Shown here in pieces: positions 22,210 through 33,510 of a stretch of 64,000 nt of DNA. The translations under genes and the position numbers were made by a program. The DNA is from Punica granatum. Lineage: Eukaryota; Streptophyta; Magnoliopsida; Myrtales; Lythraceae. Below the pieces are notes generated by a model. It made no database searches and was not told where the DNA came from. It saw only the letters and a list, made by a program, of their open reading frames with translations. Location of the stretch: the NCBI RefSeq assembly GCF_007655135.1, contig NC_045128.1, forward strand, positions 5,704,001 through 5,768,000, written 5' to 3'. How positions within the stretch are numbered: position 1 is the first letter of the stretch; the number at the start of each line of letters is the position of its first letter.

Positions 22210-24973
22210 TTCTCCCCTGGGTGGAGAGAATTCGTCCTCGAATCGTCATCGTCCGAGCTATCACCTGTGTAAGGAATCAAGTGCTTAACATTAAACACAT
22301 CGGCAGTACGAATGTGGCTGGGAAGCTTAAGCCGATAGGCGTTTGAATTGATCTTCTCAACGATCTCCACAGGACCAATCTTTCTAGCAGCGAGCTTATG
22401 GTAGTCACCAGTAGAAAATCGATCCTTCGTAAGGACAGCCCAAACAAAATCGCCAACTTCAAACTCCACGTGCCTTCTCCTTCGGTCAGCAACAGCCTTG
22501 TATTTCATGGCAGCATTCTTCAAATTATTCTGCACAGCTTCATGAATCTCTTGCAGCCCGTGAACGAAGTCAGCCGCCTTACCATGAACCCTGGTCTTAT
22601 CCGGCACGGGTAACAGATCAAGGGGACCCCGAGGAGTAACAGAATATACCACTTGGAATGGACTGAAACCAGTGCTGCGATTAACAGCATGGTTGTGCGC
22701 GAACTCCGCCGGACTTAACTTCTGATCCCAGCTCTTCACGTGCTCCCCTACTAAACCTCTCAACAGATTACCCAAGGACCTGTTAACCACTTCTGTTTGT
22801 CCATCTGTCTGCGAGTGATACGCCATACTAAAGTTCAACTGGGTGTTCACCATCTTCCAAAGGCTCCGCCAAAAATGACTCAAGAAGCGGGTGTCCCTAT
22901 CAGACACAATAGAGACTGGCAGACCATGCAGACGGTATACCTCCCGAAAATACAACTGAGCAACTCGCACAACATCAGTGGTCTTCTTGCATGGAATAAA
23001 ATGTGCCATCTTGGAGAATCTGTCTACGACCACATATATAGAATCATTTCCTCTTTGGGTAAGGGGCAAGTCGAGGACGAAATCCATACTGATATCCACC
23101 CATGGCTGCAAGGGAATCGGCAGGGGCATGTACAACCCCGCGTTAGTTGCTGTACCCTTGGACACTTGACAAACCTTACAGCGCTGCACATACTTCTCCA
23201 CTTCTTTGCGAATTGTAGGCCAGAAATACGATGACTGGACCAACTGCAATGTCCTGTCTCTTCCCACATGGCCCTCGCCGTGTAGCTGCTGAATAATGTG
23301 GGCTCGCAAACTACAGTCAGGAATACAGAGCTGATTTCCCCTAAAAAGAAAACCATCTTGCAATACGTATTCTGTTATTTCTCCAGCCCGAACTTTAGCT
23401 AACGTCACAGAAAAATAGGGATCAACTTCAAGCAACTCAGCAAAAGAACTAAAACCAGGTACCTCAACCGTCATCCTGTTCAAAATGCTACGCCTCCGAC
23501 TAAGAGCGTCTGCAACGCAGTTAGTGACTCCGCTCTTGTGCTTTACCACGAAAGTAAAACGCTCCAGGTAAGCCACCCATGATGCATGACGAGCAGACAC
23601 CTTATCTTGGCTATGGAGGTGCTTCAGGGCCTCGTGGTCAGTATACAAAATGAACTCCTTGTGGAAAAGATAATGTCGCCAATGCTTAATCGCCTGCACT
23701 ACCGCATAGAATTCCACGTCGTAGGTGCTGTATCTCACTTTCGCCCCCGTCAGCTTCTCGCTGAAGAAAGCAATTGGCTTGCTGTTTTGGCTCAAGACTG
23801 CTCCAATCCCTACCTTCGATGCATCAGAATGCAACTCAAAGGGCTGCTGAAAATCTGGCAGGACAAGAATCGGGGCGGTTGTCAAGCGCTCCTTAATATT
23901 CTGGAATGCCGTTTCTGCCCCCTCAGTCCACTCTAATTTGCCTCCCTTCATGCAGTCCGTTAAAGGAGCCATAATACTGCTGAAATGAGGAATAAACCGC
24001 CTGTAGAAGGAGGCTAACCCATGGAAACTCCTGACTTTAGTAATGCTCGTTGGTCTAGGCCACTGCCAGACTGCCTCGACCTTAGATGAGTCAACTCTCA
24101 AACCATCAGCAGCAACAACATAACCAAGAAAGAGAACTTCTGACCTCATAGAAACACATTTCTTCAACGCCGCATATAGTTTCTTTCGTCGAAGAACAGA
24201 GAGGACTTCACGCAAGTGGGCCAGGTGTTGCTCGGGGTCGGCGCTGTAGATCAAGATGTCATCAAAATACACGACCACACACCGACCAAGTGCGGTAACC
24301 GGATTCGCAGGTTCAGGCTCAATAGCATCCCTCCCTCTGTTTGGTACCAGCACAATCTTTAATCCCTTATGCGTGAAGCTGTATTTATTGGTCCGTCCAT
24401 CATGGCTCACGCTCCTATCAAACTGCCAGGGCCTTCCCAACAACAAGTGACACGCGTCCATCATGACAACATCACACCACACAGAGTCCCTATACCGGGG
24501 CCAATAGAGAAAGTAACCAACGCGCGCTTCAGCACACTCACTTCACCTCCTTTCTTCAGCCATGCCAGCTTATATGGTTTGGGATGTGGCTCACTTCGTA
24601 GGCTCAATTTCTGCACGGCCTCAGCAGATACGATGTTCTCGCAGCTGCCCGAGTCTATCATCAAACGACAGACTTTATTTTCAATGGTGCAGGTGGACTG
24701 GAAGATGTTGTTGCGCAGCCAGTCTTCGTCCGCAGCTCTCGGGGTCATATAAGACCTTCTAACCACCAGATTGGGCACTCCGTCTCTAGTCACAATTTCT
24801 TCCTCTTCGTCAAACTCGACCTCTCCATCGCTTCCAGCTACATAAACTGCATCATCAGACAATTCCTCTTCAATAAACATAGCCCTTTTTTTTTTCCCCT
24901 TTTCTGCACTCAGATTGCCGATGCCCGGGCTCTCCACACTTGAAGCACTTCGCCCCGCTACTGCTCGGCCCAA
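22101..24973 (-). pseudogene. gypsy pol (protease, partial RT, RNase H, integrase)
   Basis: The upper part (24973-24461) carries the aspartic protease motif LMIDSGSCENIVS. After a one-base loss near 24498 the 793-codon frame continues. It reads KIVLVPNRGRDAIEPEPANP and then jumps to GRCVVVYFDDILIYS, which is the RT catalytic site at about residues 72-75. The roughly 250 residues of fingers/palm that should lie between are missing. RNase H (LHSDASKVGIGAVLS, then ILYTDHEALKHL), the zinc-binding H2C2 motif (HGEGHVGRDRTLQ ... CKVCQ) and the integrase core (WVDISMDFVLDLP, VSDRDTRFLSHFW) are intact. The C-terminus is acidic and ends SGAKLTDSP. I see no chromodomain. The reading frame ends inside the 3' LTR. 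The protein would copy and integrate the element if whole, but this copy cannot. Confidence 0.85.
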
Positions 24974-25904
24974 TTTTGGCAGGCCTCATCGGACGTCCAG
25001 GAACAATACTATTACCGCCAGCTCGGACGGCCCCATCGATTCCTGCAACGGTAACACCTCCACCGAACGCCCCGCTGCTCGCTCGCTTCTGCTGTCTCTC
25101 GATAATCAGGGCCCTCTGATGGGCGGAAGACACATTAATAGGGTCGAACAAATTAACCGTGTCCTGTAGCTGCACTCTTAGTCCGCCAATATATCTCGCC
25201 ACTAGCTGATCCTCGGTTTCCTGAAGCTCGTTACGAGCAACCAACTGGTAGAACTCATTGGTGTAATCATCCACCGATTTATTGCCCTGCCTCAAGTTCT
25301 GCAAGCGTTGGTACATGATCCTTTGAAAATTATAGGGCAAAAAGGTAGCCCTCATCTTTTTCTTCATCTTTTCCCATGATGTGATCTTCGGTTTGCCCAT
25401 CCTATTACGAGTAAGCTTCGTCTGCTGCCACCACCCCGACGCCCTACCACGCAACCGAGTCGCCACAAGCTGTACCCGCTTGGTCTCAGGTACCCCTTTG
25501 AACTCCAAAACCTCTTCTACCGTTGCCAGCCAATCTAGAAACTCTTCTGGCTGCAAACCCCCTTGGAATTCGGGAATATCGGTCCGAATGCATGTCTCCC
25601 ATCGCTGCCTGTCTTCCTCGATTGGGTCCCTTTGCCGTCTTGGTGGAACATCAGCGAAAAAATTCTCCCTTTCCGACCCCGCTTCAGTTTCCTCTCGATC
25701 AATGTCAGAATTCGAATTGGGGTTTCTCCGATTCTGATTTTCCATAAGTGCAGCCACCTGCTGTGTTAGCTGCTCCATCATACGATCCAGCCTCTGATCC
25801 CTCTGCTGATTCCTCTGATCCTGCTGATCCAGCCTCTGCTCTAGATGTCGCAGATTATCACGGTCATAAACATCTTCCACACGATCCCTCCTCCTAGGCG
25901 GCAT
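24870..25904 (-). pseudogene. gypsy gag
   Basis: The start chosen is ATG at 25904 (MPPRRRDRVEDVYD). The open frame extends further upstream into the PBS, which is unlikely to be translated. A Gln/Arg-rich coiled N-terminus is followed by the gag core with FLDWLATVEEVLEFKGVP and WWQQTKLTRN, then by a single CCHC zinc knuckle CFKCGEPGHRQSEC near the end. Directly after the knuckle a run of ten A residues (complement of 24887-24896) changes frame. With one fewer A the frame would continue into the protease segment. This may be a fixed homopolymer mutation or, less likely, a slippage site. Confidence 0.8.
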
Positions 25905-25940
25905 CTTTGATCCAAGAACGAACGCGGCTCTGATACCAAC

Positions 25941-26385
25941 TGACGCAGCGTACAACGCGAGTAACCGTCACAGACCCGTTGATTCGCGCACGAATACCGG
26001 AACTACGACCCTCTATACCTGTTGATTCTACGAATACCAGGAAATAGGCATCAAACTCGAATTCAAGGTTGGACAAAGCACGAAAGTTCTGAATTTTATT
26101 GATAATTCAAAAGACGACTCTCTTGCCCTAGGGCTTACAGAAAGCTTAAATAGGGTATTAATAAACCTAAATTGCATAAAAGAACTAAACTTTTCAAAAA
26201 TTGCAAAAACACCATAATTAACATAAATTGCCTGTTTGAGGCCCTAAACGATGGAATTTGCCTTAAATATCGAAAAATCACGGCGAATCTGTGAGTTTTG
26301 CTCCGAAGGCCATTTCCTTCAAGATAGGGCCGTCATAACCTATTTTTTTTTCAAGTACCGACTTGTCAGGTCTTTTGCCGCATCA
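25941..26385 (-). repeat. gypsy 5' LTR
   Basis: This is the upstream LTR of the minus-strand element, with the iMet-tRNA PBS adjacent at 25926-25938. Confidence 0.9.
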
Positions 26386-26479
26386 CCATACCCCTGTGCT
26401 CAATCGAGTCGTAAGAGCAATTGAATGTCTATTTTGACATATTTACACTCATAATTGTTGCAGGCTTTGAGGAATCAAG

Positions 26480-27204
26480 AATTCAAAGCAAGCTAATGTT
26501 TGAATCCCAACCTTGAGACCACAAAAGGTCTCTGATTTTCCTTGGAATAACATGAATAACTGGAAAATAAAATTGCCGAAAGTGCAACTGCGGAACGCAA
26601 ATGGGTTTTCAATATCCTTAGGAGCCAATCCATGTCAATGCCTAGTCCACCAGGCCTCCACATCATTTGTTTGCTTTGCTTGGTCATGGATATCACCATT
26701 GTCAGTATCTGTTGTATTGCGGCTGTTTGTTCCTCTGCTTCAAGAAACTCACTCATCAGAGCGGAGCTAGTGTCAATAAAACCATTTACAGGAGAAGCAC
26801 ATAATTATGGTGAAAGATCTACATTTGTCAACTCGATTCACTCTATAATCTGAGTAATAAATAAATCACAAATCGTGTCCAACAAGGTTAACTTTTAGAT
26901 TAGACAGTTGTGGTATCTCTTGTTTTTTGGTTGAAAATGAGCCCAATCGCTTATAGGCCAGGTGGAAATTTACAAGAATTTCTTGGTTATCAGGTGGAGA
27001 CACGTTTAAATTAATTTTTAGACTTATTGTCTCTGACTCTTGTACTATACATCAATTCAACGACACATATATGTATATGTACACACCCTGATGTCGATCT
27101 GAATAAGAACAGAAAGTCAAACGCATAAATGCCTACAGACATAAAGACAACTAAACTAGTTAGATACCCTGCCCCAGTTGGTATCTTATCTCCGATAATC
27201 AGAC
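26480..27204 (-). repeat. duplicated TNL 3' flank, partner of 42755-43460
   Basis: The block beginning TGATTTTCCTTGGAATAACA is nearly identical to 42760 onwards and continues to the end of the LRR exon of locus C. On the minus strand both copies keep an open frame that includes MVISMTKQSKQMMWRPGG, LGIDMDWLLRIL and SAVALSAILFSSYSC. It could be a downstream exon, since TNLs often have short 3' exons, or only a conserved 3' untranslated region. The copies differ in several residues near the N-terminus, so coding status is uncertain. Confidence 0.55.
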
Positions 27205-28290
27205 TCATAAGAGTCTAAGAGTCGAATCCTTATAGATCTGCAGCCCGTTACTCTGCTGCTTTGAAAGATCGGGTAACTTAAGTGCCTTGCATCCAAAGGT
27301 GTTCAACTCCCGTAGACTACTCAGCTCTTCAAGTCTTGGAATTTCCACGATGCTCTCACAATCTCTCATATTGAATCTCTCTAGCCTCTGCAAGTTTGAT
27401 AGGTTCGGTAACTTCCTGAGCGATCGGCACCTGTTTATATTTAACTCTTGCAGTGACTTCAATTCTGCGACCGCCTCAATTTCGCTAAATTGCACGCAAT
27501 ATCTAAGGAATAATTTCTCCAAAGAGTGTAGTAGTTCGGGCGAGAGTTCGAGCGAGCTACAGTTGTCGATACATAACATTTTCAGGTTTAGCAAACTGCT
27601 GAGTCCTCCAATCTCAACTAGCTTCCTGCTACCCCGTACACTTAGGGACTTCAAGTTCTTCAACTTGAATAAGTTGGGAAGTCGTTCAACTTCAGACCAA
27701 GCGGCGGACAAAGCAGTTAAAGACTTGAGCCTCTCCGACTTCGGACGGTCTAGCTTAGTTAGAGGGCAATAATCTGTACGCAGATCCTTCAGGGACAGGA
27801 GATCGCCAAGACCTTCAATTTCCCTGAGCTTGTGGCACTGCATAACCTCTAATATCAACAAATTCTTTAGGTTTGAAAGGTCTAGCAACCTCTCAAGTGA
27901 GTTGCACGTCCCAATTCTCAAAACTGACGGACTTGAGGGAAGTGTGGGGAGGCTTTTAAGTTTGTGCCAATAATGAATATCAAGCTCTTTTAGATGACGA
28001 AGAAATGCACCTATCTTTTCTGGTAAGGTATATATCTTCAGTGAGTGCAAAGTCATTTTCTCAAGTTTCCTTAGACTAGAGATGCTGTCCAGCTCTTTGA
28101 GCTCTGAGGCCTCAGACAAATGCAATGTTTTTAGATTCACTAAGTTCGCCAGATTCCGGGAAGTCAGCTTCGACGAAGCTTCAACTGTTAGACTAATTAA
28201 GCTAGATGGAAGCTCAGGGAGGGTCTGAAGATTCTGGCAGTCACCTAAATGAAGGGTCTGCAGGCGTGAGAGTGCACTCATACTCATCGG
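27205..28290 (-). pseudogene. Locus C LRR exon, 3' portion
   Basis: The frame is 360 codons and open throughout. It contains about 14 irregular LRRs (for example LKNLKSLSVRGSRKLVEIGG), typical of the TNL C-terminal half. Over about 355 aligned residues it differs from locus G at about 21 positions, so the two loci are recent duplicates. It ends 10 residues later than locus G because the codon that is TAG in G is CAG here. The first five bases of the LRR flank, ATCGG at 28286-28290, are the copia target duplication. Confidence 0.8.
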
Positions 28291-28684
28291 TGTTGGAAGG
28301 ATGGATCACTCACTGATCCATGTTAATGTCTGTCTGTATTTTTCTTAGTTATGTTGTCTGTAGGTTGGTTATTGAAGTCAGTTGGTCTCTTGTAGACAGT
28401 TAAGTGGATGTTGTGTTTTTGAATTTTTAAATGTAACTTGCCGAGAGCAGTTACTACCAAGTGTGTTATGTATGTTCTGTCAATGAATGATAGTCTGTGT
28501 TCATTTTTCTCCTCTATCTCTCTCTTGCAGTATATTGATCTATGCTACTGCAGAAACCGAAATCTATAGAATTCTGGTATGCTTAAGAGACCACAGATCT
28601 CTAAGTGCATTTGAGTGTGTGAAGTAGACTTATATTCGAGAGTAAGAGAGTTATCTGTTTGAGGGAGCGTTAAAGTTCTTAACA
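28291..28684 (+). repeat. copia 1 5' LTR
   Basis: Its TG...CA borders are intact. It pairs with 32705-33098. Confidence 0.92.
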
Positions 28685-28724
28685 GTGGTATCAAAGCTTT
28701 AAGAGGATCTTAAGGGCAGGGTTG

Positions 28725-31700
28725 ATGGATACGACAGTGGCAATGCCCAGTTTCTCAAGTATTACTCCACCAGTTTTTGATGGAGAAAACTACCAAACAT
28801 AGGAAGTGAAGATGAAGGCTTTCATGGAGGGTGCAGACCTATGGGATGCAGTGCTGGAAGATTACGAAGTTGCTCCCTTGCTTGCAAATCCTACTCTTAA
28901 CCAGATCAAGATTCACAAGGAGAGAGTTACTAGAAAGGCCAAAGCTAAGTCATGCTTATACTCTTCTGTTTCTCCTACCATTTTTACTCGCATCATGAGG
29001 CTTGAATCTGCAAAAGCCATATGGGATTATCTGAAGGATGAATATGAAGGAGACGAGAGAATAAGGGGCATGAAAGCACTGAATTTGTTGAGGGAGTTTG
29101 AGAAGTTGCAGATGCAGGAAGGGCAGGGAGTGAAGGAATATGTGGAGAAACTGGTGCAAATTGCGAACAAAGTGAGAATTCTGGGATCCAACATAAGTGA
29201 TGAAAGGTTGGTCCAGAAAATCTTAGTGTCTGTGCCTGAGAAGTTTGAGGCAACAATTGCCTCACTCGAAAATACTAGAGAACTGTCAGATCTGAAGCTT
29301 TCTGAAGTTCTTAGTGCATTGCAAGCACAGGAGCAGAGAAGAATAATGAGAAAGGAGGTGCCAGTTGAGGGTGCCCTGCAAGCAAAAGTGAACAGGAATG
29401 CTGTTGAGAAGCAAAAGAAGTGGCAGCAACAGAAGAAGTTTGGAAGTGAAGCTGGGAAGCAAGGAAACACCAGAAATTGGAATTAGGAGAGGAAGTGGAG
29501 TTCTGGTTCCTGTAGGCATTGTGGAAAGAAAGGTCATGCTCACTTTAGGTGTTGGAAAAGGTTGGATGTTAAGTGCAGGAAGTGTCACAAGATTGGACAC
29601 ATGGAAGCCATCTGCAAAGAAAAACACACTGAGCACCAGGGAGACAGTCACAATGCTGCAAATACTGAGCTAGAGCAACTCTTTGTTGTGACTTGCTTTA
29701 TCTCAAAATGTTGTAAAGGATGGGTGGTTGGTCGACAGTGGATGCACTAATCACATGACTAGCAATGAAGCTTTGTTTAAAACTCTAGACAAGTCTGTAA
29801 AGTCCAGAGTAAGGATTGGAAATGGAGAGTTCATAGCTGTTGAAGGAAAAGGTGATGTGATGCTCGAGGGCCCAACATGCACCAAATTGATTTCTGGTGT
29901 GCTACTTGTGCCAGAAATAGACCAAAACCTGCTAAGTGTAGGTCAGTTGGTCGAGAAAGGCTGCAAAGTTGTGTTTGAGAATGGGAAATGTGTGATTGGT
30001 GATGCTGAGGAACAGGTTCTATTTGAGATTCCCATGAGGGAAAAGTGCTTCTCATTCAACCCTCTAGAGGAGAGACAGGTTGCTATGTCAAGTTAGGAAG
30101 ATGAGGAAGAGATTTGGCACAGAAGGCTTGGTCATTTCAACAGCAAAGGGGTGAAGTTTATGTAGCAACATGGAATGGTCGAAGGGCTACCTTCACTGCA
30201 TAGAGAACTGAAGAACTGTAAGGTTTGTATGGAAGGAAAGCAAACGAGATTGCCTTTCAGGAAGAACCACTGGAGGGCTACTGAGAGGCTTCAATTAGTT
30301 CACACTGATGTTTGTGGGCCAATGTCAGTCAAGTCTCTGAATGGCAGGAAGTACTTTGTTACTTTCATTGATGATAAAACCAGAATGTGTTGGATATTCT
30401 TCATGAAGGTAAAGTCAGAAGTTAGTATGGTATTTCTGAAGTTCAAAAGGCTCGTGGAGAAGGAAAGTGGATGCAAGATACTTGCTATAAGATCAGACAA
30501 TGGAGGAGAGTATATCTCAGCCAGTTTCAAAGAAATCTGTGAAGAGGCTAGTATCAAACACCAGCTCACAGTCTCATACTCACCACAACAAAATGGGGTG
30601 AGTGAAAGGAAGAATAGAAGCATCATGGACATGACCAGATGTCTACTGCAAGAAAAACATGTGACTAAGAGTTTTTGGGCTGAGGCTGCTAATATTGCAG
30701 CATTCCTGCAGAACAGGTTGCCAACTAAGGCAGTGGAGATGAAGACACCACTGGAGGCTTCGAGTGGAGTTAAGCCAATTTTGAGCAACCTAAAGGTATT
30801 TGGCTGCATTTGCTATACTTACATTCCTTCTGTCAAACGAGATAAACTCGACTAGAAAGGAGAAATGGGAGTATTTATTGGGTATAGTGAGCAGTCAAGA
30901 GCTTACAGAGTTTACTAGCCAACAAATGGGAGAGTGATCATCAGTAGAGATATCAAGTTTCTTGAAGATGAAGAGTGGAATTGGAATGTAGGTACTCAGC
31001 AGAAGTCAGAGTTGAAGAAAACTCAATTGAGTGTGCCACAGATCACACTTACTGAGACACAAACTGAAGGAGCTTCAGTCGAGGAAACAGGTGATGATCC
31101 ACCAGTAAGAGGAACAAGGTTGCCGACTGATGTTTATCAAAGATGCAATGTGGCTGTGCTTGAACCATCCAGTTTTGAGGAAGCTAATGCAGATAGGAGA
31201 TGGGTTGCTGCAATGCAAGAGGAACTCAAAATGATTGAAAAGAATGAAACATGGAAGTTGGTTGAGAGACCTCAGAACAGGAAAGTCATTTGGGGTAAAA
31301 TGGGTTTATAAAACCAAATTCAACTCTGATGGCAGTGTAAACAAGTATAAAGCAAGGCTAGTAGTCAAGGGGTATGCTCAGATATGGGGAATGGACTACT
31401 CAGAAACGTTTGCACCAGTTGCAAGACTTGACACAATAAGGCTTCTCTTGGCTATTGCTGCAGAAAAGAACTGGAAGATATACCAGTTGGATGTGAAGTC
31501 TGCTTTTCTAAATGGGGTGCTCAAGGAAGAAATTTATGTTGAGCAACCAGAGGGGTTTATAGTAAAAGGAGCAGAGGCAAGGGTCTATAAACTCAAAAAG
31601 GCCCTTTATGGTTTGAAGCAGGCACCTAGAGCTTCGTATAACAAGATAGATACTTATCTGCAGAACTTGAAGTTTAAGAAGAGTCTGAGTGAATCCACAC

Positions 31701-32692
31701 TGTATGTGAAGAAGGAAATGGACAGTAAAGTGATTCTCTCGTTGTATGTTGATGATCTTCTAGTGACTGGTGAGAATGAGGATCAGCTGGTAAAACTGAT
31801 GAATGATCTGCAGAAGGTGTTTGAGATGACAGACTTAGGAGAGATGTCCTATTTTTTGGGAATGGAGGTTCAGCAGAAAAAGAATGGGGTGTTCATCTGT
31901 CAAAAGAAATATCTAAGGGAGATTCTAAAGAAGTTTCAAATGGAAGAATGCAAGAGTGCCTCGACTCCCATGAACTTGAAAGAAAAACTGAAGAAGGATG
32001 ATGGATCAGAAGCCACTGATGTAAACAGATACAGAAGTTTGATAGGGTGTCTGATGTACTTAACTGCCACAAGACCAGACATCCTGCATGCGGTAAGTAT
32101 GCTCTCGAGATATTTGAGTTGTGCAAGTGAAATTCATATGGTGGCAGCAAAAAGGGTGGTCAGGTACTTGAAGGGAACTCAATCATTGGGAGTGATGTTT
32201 TGCAAGAGTGACCAGTTTAACTTGCATGGTTACTCTGATAGTGACTGGGCTGGCTCAATGGATGATATGAAGAGCACATCGGGTTATTGTTTCTCTTTGG
32301 GATCAGCATGTTTCTCATGGAGTTCGAAGAAGCAAGACATCATTGCCCAATCCACTGCAGAAGCAGAATTTGTTGCAACAACTACTGCTGCAAATCAGGC
32401 AATTTGGTTGAGAAAGTTATTGAATGATTTAGGTTGTGGTGCAGAGGAGGATACTACATTGTATGTGGACAACCAAGCTGCAATAGCAATCTCACAAAAC
32501 CCAGTATTTCATGGGAAGACAAAGCACTTCAAAGTCAAGTACTTCTACCGAAGGGAAGTACAGCAGGAAGGTGAAGTTAAGCTGGAGCATTGTAGCTCAG
32601 AGGACCAATTAGCAGATATGTTCACTAAGGCTTTTAGTGTTGGTCGATTTAATCATCTCAGACAGAGTATTGGTGTTTGTATCAGCTCCTGA
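28725..32692 (+). pseudogene. copia 1 gag-pol, inactivated mainly by amber stops
   Basis: The start is ATG at 28725 (MDTTVAMPSFSS). Gag of the UBN2 type runs to about 29480, followed by CCHC knuckles (CRHCGKKGHAHFRC, CRKCHKIGHMEAIC), protease VDSGCTNHMTS near 29730, GAG-pre-integrase IWHRRLGHFNS, and the integrase core with LVHTDVCGPM and SDNGGEYIS. Reverse transcriptase follows with LYVDDLLVTG near 31750, then RNase H with YSDSDWAGSMDDMKSTSGY and LYVDNQAAIAISQNP, ending at TGA 32690-32692. In-frame stops are at 28800, 29484, 30094, 30163, 30853 and 30916, and every one is TAG. There are frame changes near 29700 and near 31288, the latter an extra T. The normal product is a polyprotein for reverse transcription and integration. 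Confidence 0.88.
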
Positions 32693-32704
32693 TCCAAGGA
32701 GGAG

Positions 32705-33098
32705 TGTTGGAAGGATGGATCACTCACTGATCCATGTTAATGTCTGTCTGTATTTTTCTTAGTTATGTTGTCTGTAGGTTGGTTATTGAAGTCAATTGGT
32801 CTCTTGTAGACAGTTAAGTGGATGTTGTGTTTTTGAATTTTTAAATGTAACTTGCCGAGAGCAGTTACTACCAAGTGTGTTATGTATGTTCTGTCAATGA
32901 ATGATAGTCTGTGTTCATTTTTCTCCTCTCTCTCTCTCTTGCAGTATATTGATCTATGTTACTGCAGAAACCGAAATCTGTAGAATTCTGGTATGCTTAA
33001 GAGACCACAGATCTCTAAGTGCATTTGAGTGTGTGAAGCAGACTTATATTCGAGAGTAAGAGAGTTATCTATTTGAGGGAGAGTTAAAGTTCTTAACA
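32705..33098 (+). repeat. copia 1 3' LTR
   Basis: It is preceded by the polypurine tract at 32696-32704. Confidence 0.92.
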
Positions 33099-33510
33099 AC
33101 CGGAAGGCTCTTTATCCCTCGAAATCTCAGGACCCTCAAGGAGGATAGACTCAAAACTTCATCGGATATAGGTACTTCACGAGAAAGCCATCTATTCCTA
33201 TTACCTGATAGAACTTCAAGCTTCTTCATACCTCTTGATATAGGTACTTCTTCCAGTGGTGTATCATCAATGAGAAACTCGATTAGTGACTCCAAGGAGT
33301 CCAACTGTTCTGGCAACTTCTTCAAGCTCCAACAGTTCCTCAAATTTAGAAGGATCAAATTCTTCAAAAGCCTTATGGATGGATCAACCCAAACCAGCAG
33401 CTGGCAGGACTCGAGAATCAAGCTCTCTTAGCTCGGAAACGCTGAGAAGTCAGGAGTTCTGCTTATTCAGCACTCTGTGAGATTAAGAACTTTGAGTTTC
33501 GACCCGAACT
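33099..33510 (-). pseudogene. Locus C LRR exon, 5' portion
   Basis: It contains LILESCQLLVWVDPSIRL, LKKLPEQLDSLESLIEFL and LRVLRFRGIKSLPV, then breaks off at the copia insertion. The missing continuation begins at 28285. The exon start matches the acceptor-TTCGGGTCG pattern of locus F. Two nonsense codons precede the ILES segment. Confidence 0.8.

Larger units (their letters stand above)
21764..26385 (-). mobile_element. Ty3/gypsy LTR retrotransposon, internally deleted
   Basis: Two LTRs (21764-22209 and 25941-26385) share TGACGCAGCG...GCCGCATCA ends and are flanked by a perfect 5-bp duplication CCATA (21759-21763 and 26386-26390). On the minus strand the PBS TGGTATCAGAGCC (25926-25938) follows the 5' LTR, and a purine tract (complement of 22210-22219) precedes the 3' LTR. 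I count about 17 substitutions between the LTRs by eye, roughly 4%. Gag and pol are recognisable, but the N-terminal half of reverse transcriptase is deleted and there are two frameshifts, so the element is non-autonomous. Confidence 0.9.
28291..33098 (+). mobile_element. Ty1/copia retrotransposon 1, inserted in locus C LRR
   Basis: LTRs at 28291-28684 and 32705-33098 (394 bp each) begin TGTTGGAAGG and end TTCTTAACA. By eye they differ at seven positions (about 1.8%), so insertion was recent. PBS TGGTATCAAAGC lies at 28686-28697 and the polypurine tract AAGGAGGAG at 32696-32704. The target duplication is ATCGG (28286-28290) and ACCGG (33099-33103). The uninterrupted paralogue at 44719-44724 reads CACCGG, so the left copy mutated after insertion. 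It lies antisense to locus C. Confidence 0.92.

Noticed and set aside
22797..23234. Plus-strand frames over the gypsy element (for example 145 codons at 22797)
   Set aside because: They are antisense shadows of the gypsy pol frame, which has clear integrase and RNase H motifs.
27287..27772. 161-codon plus-strand frame present in both LRR copies (also 43720-44205)
   Set aside because: It is antisense to the LRR exon. Its conservation follows from the recent duplication of the LRR, and its Leu/Ser-rich composition is the mirror of LRR codons.
29027..29470. Minus-strand Ser/Phe/Cys-rich frames over copia 1 gag and integrase
   Set aside because: They are antisense shadows of the copia polyprotein.
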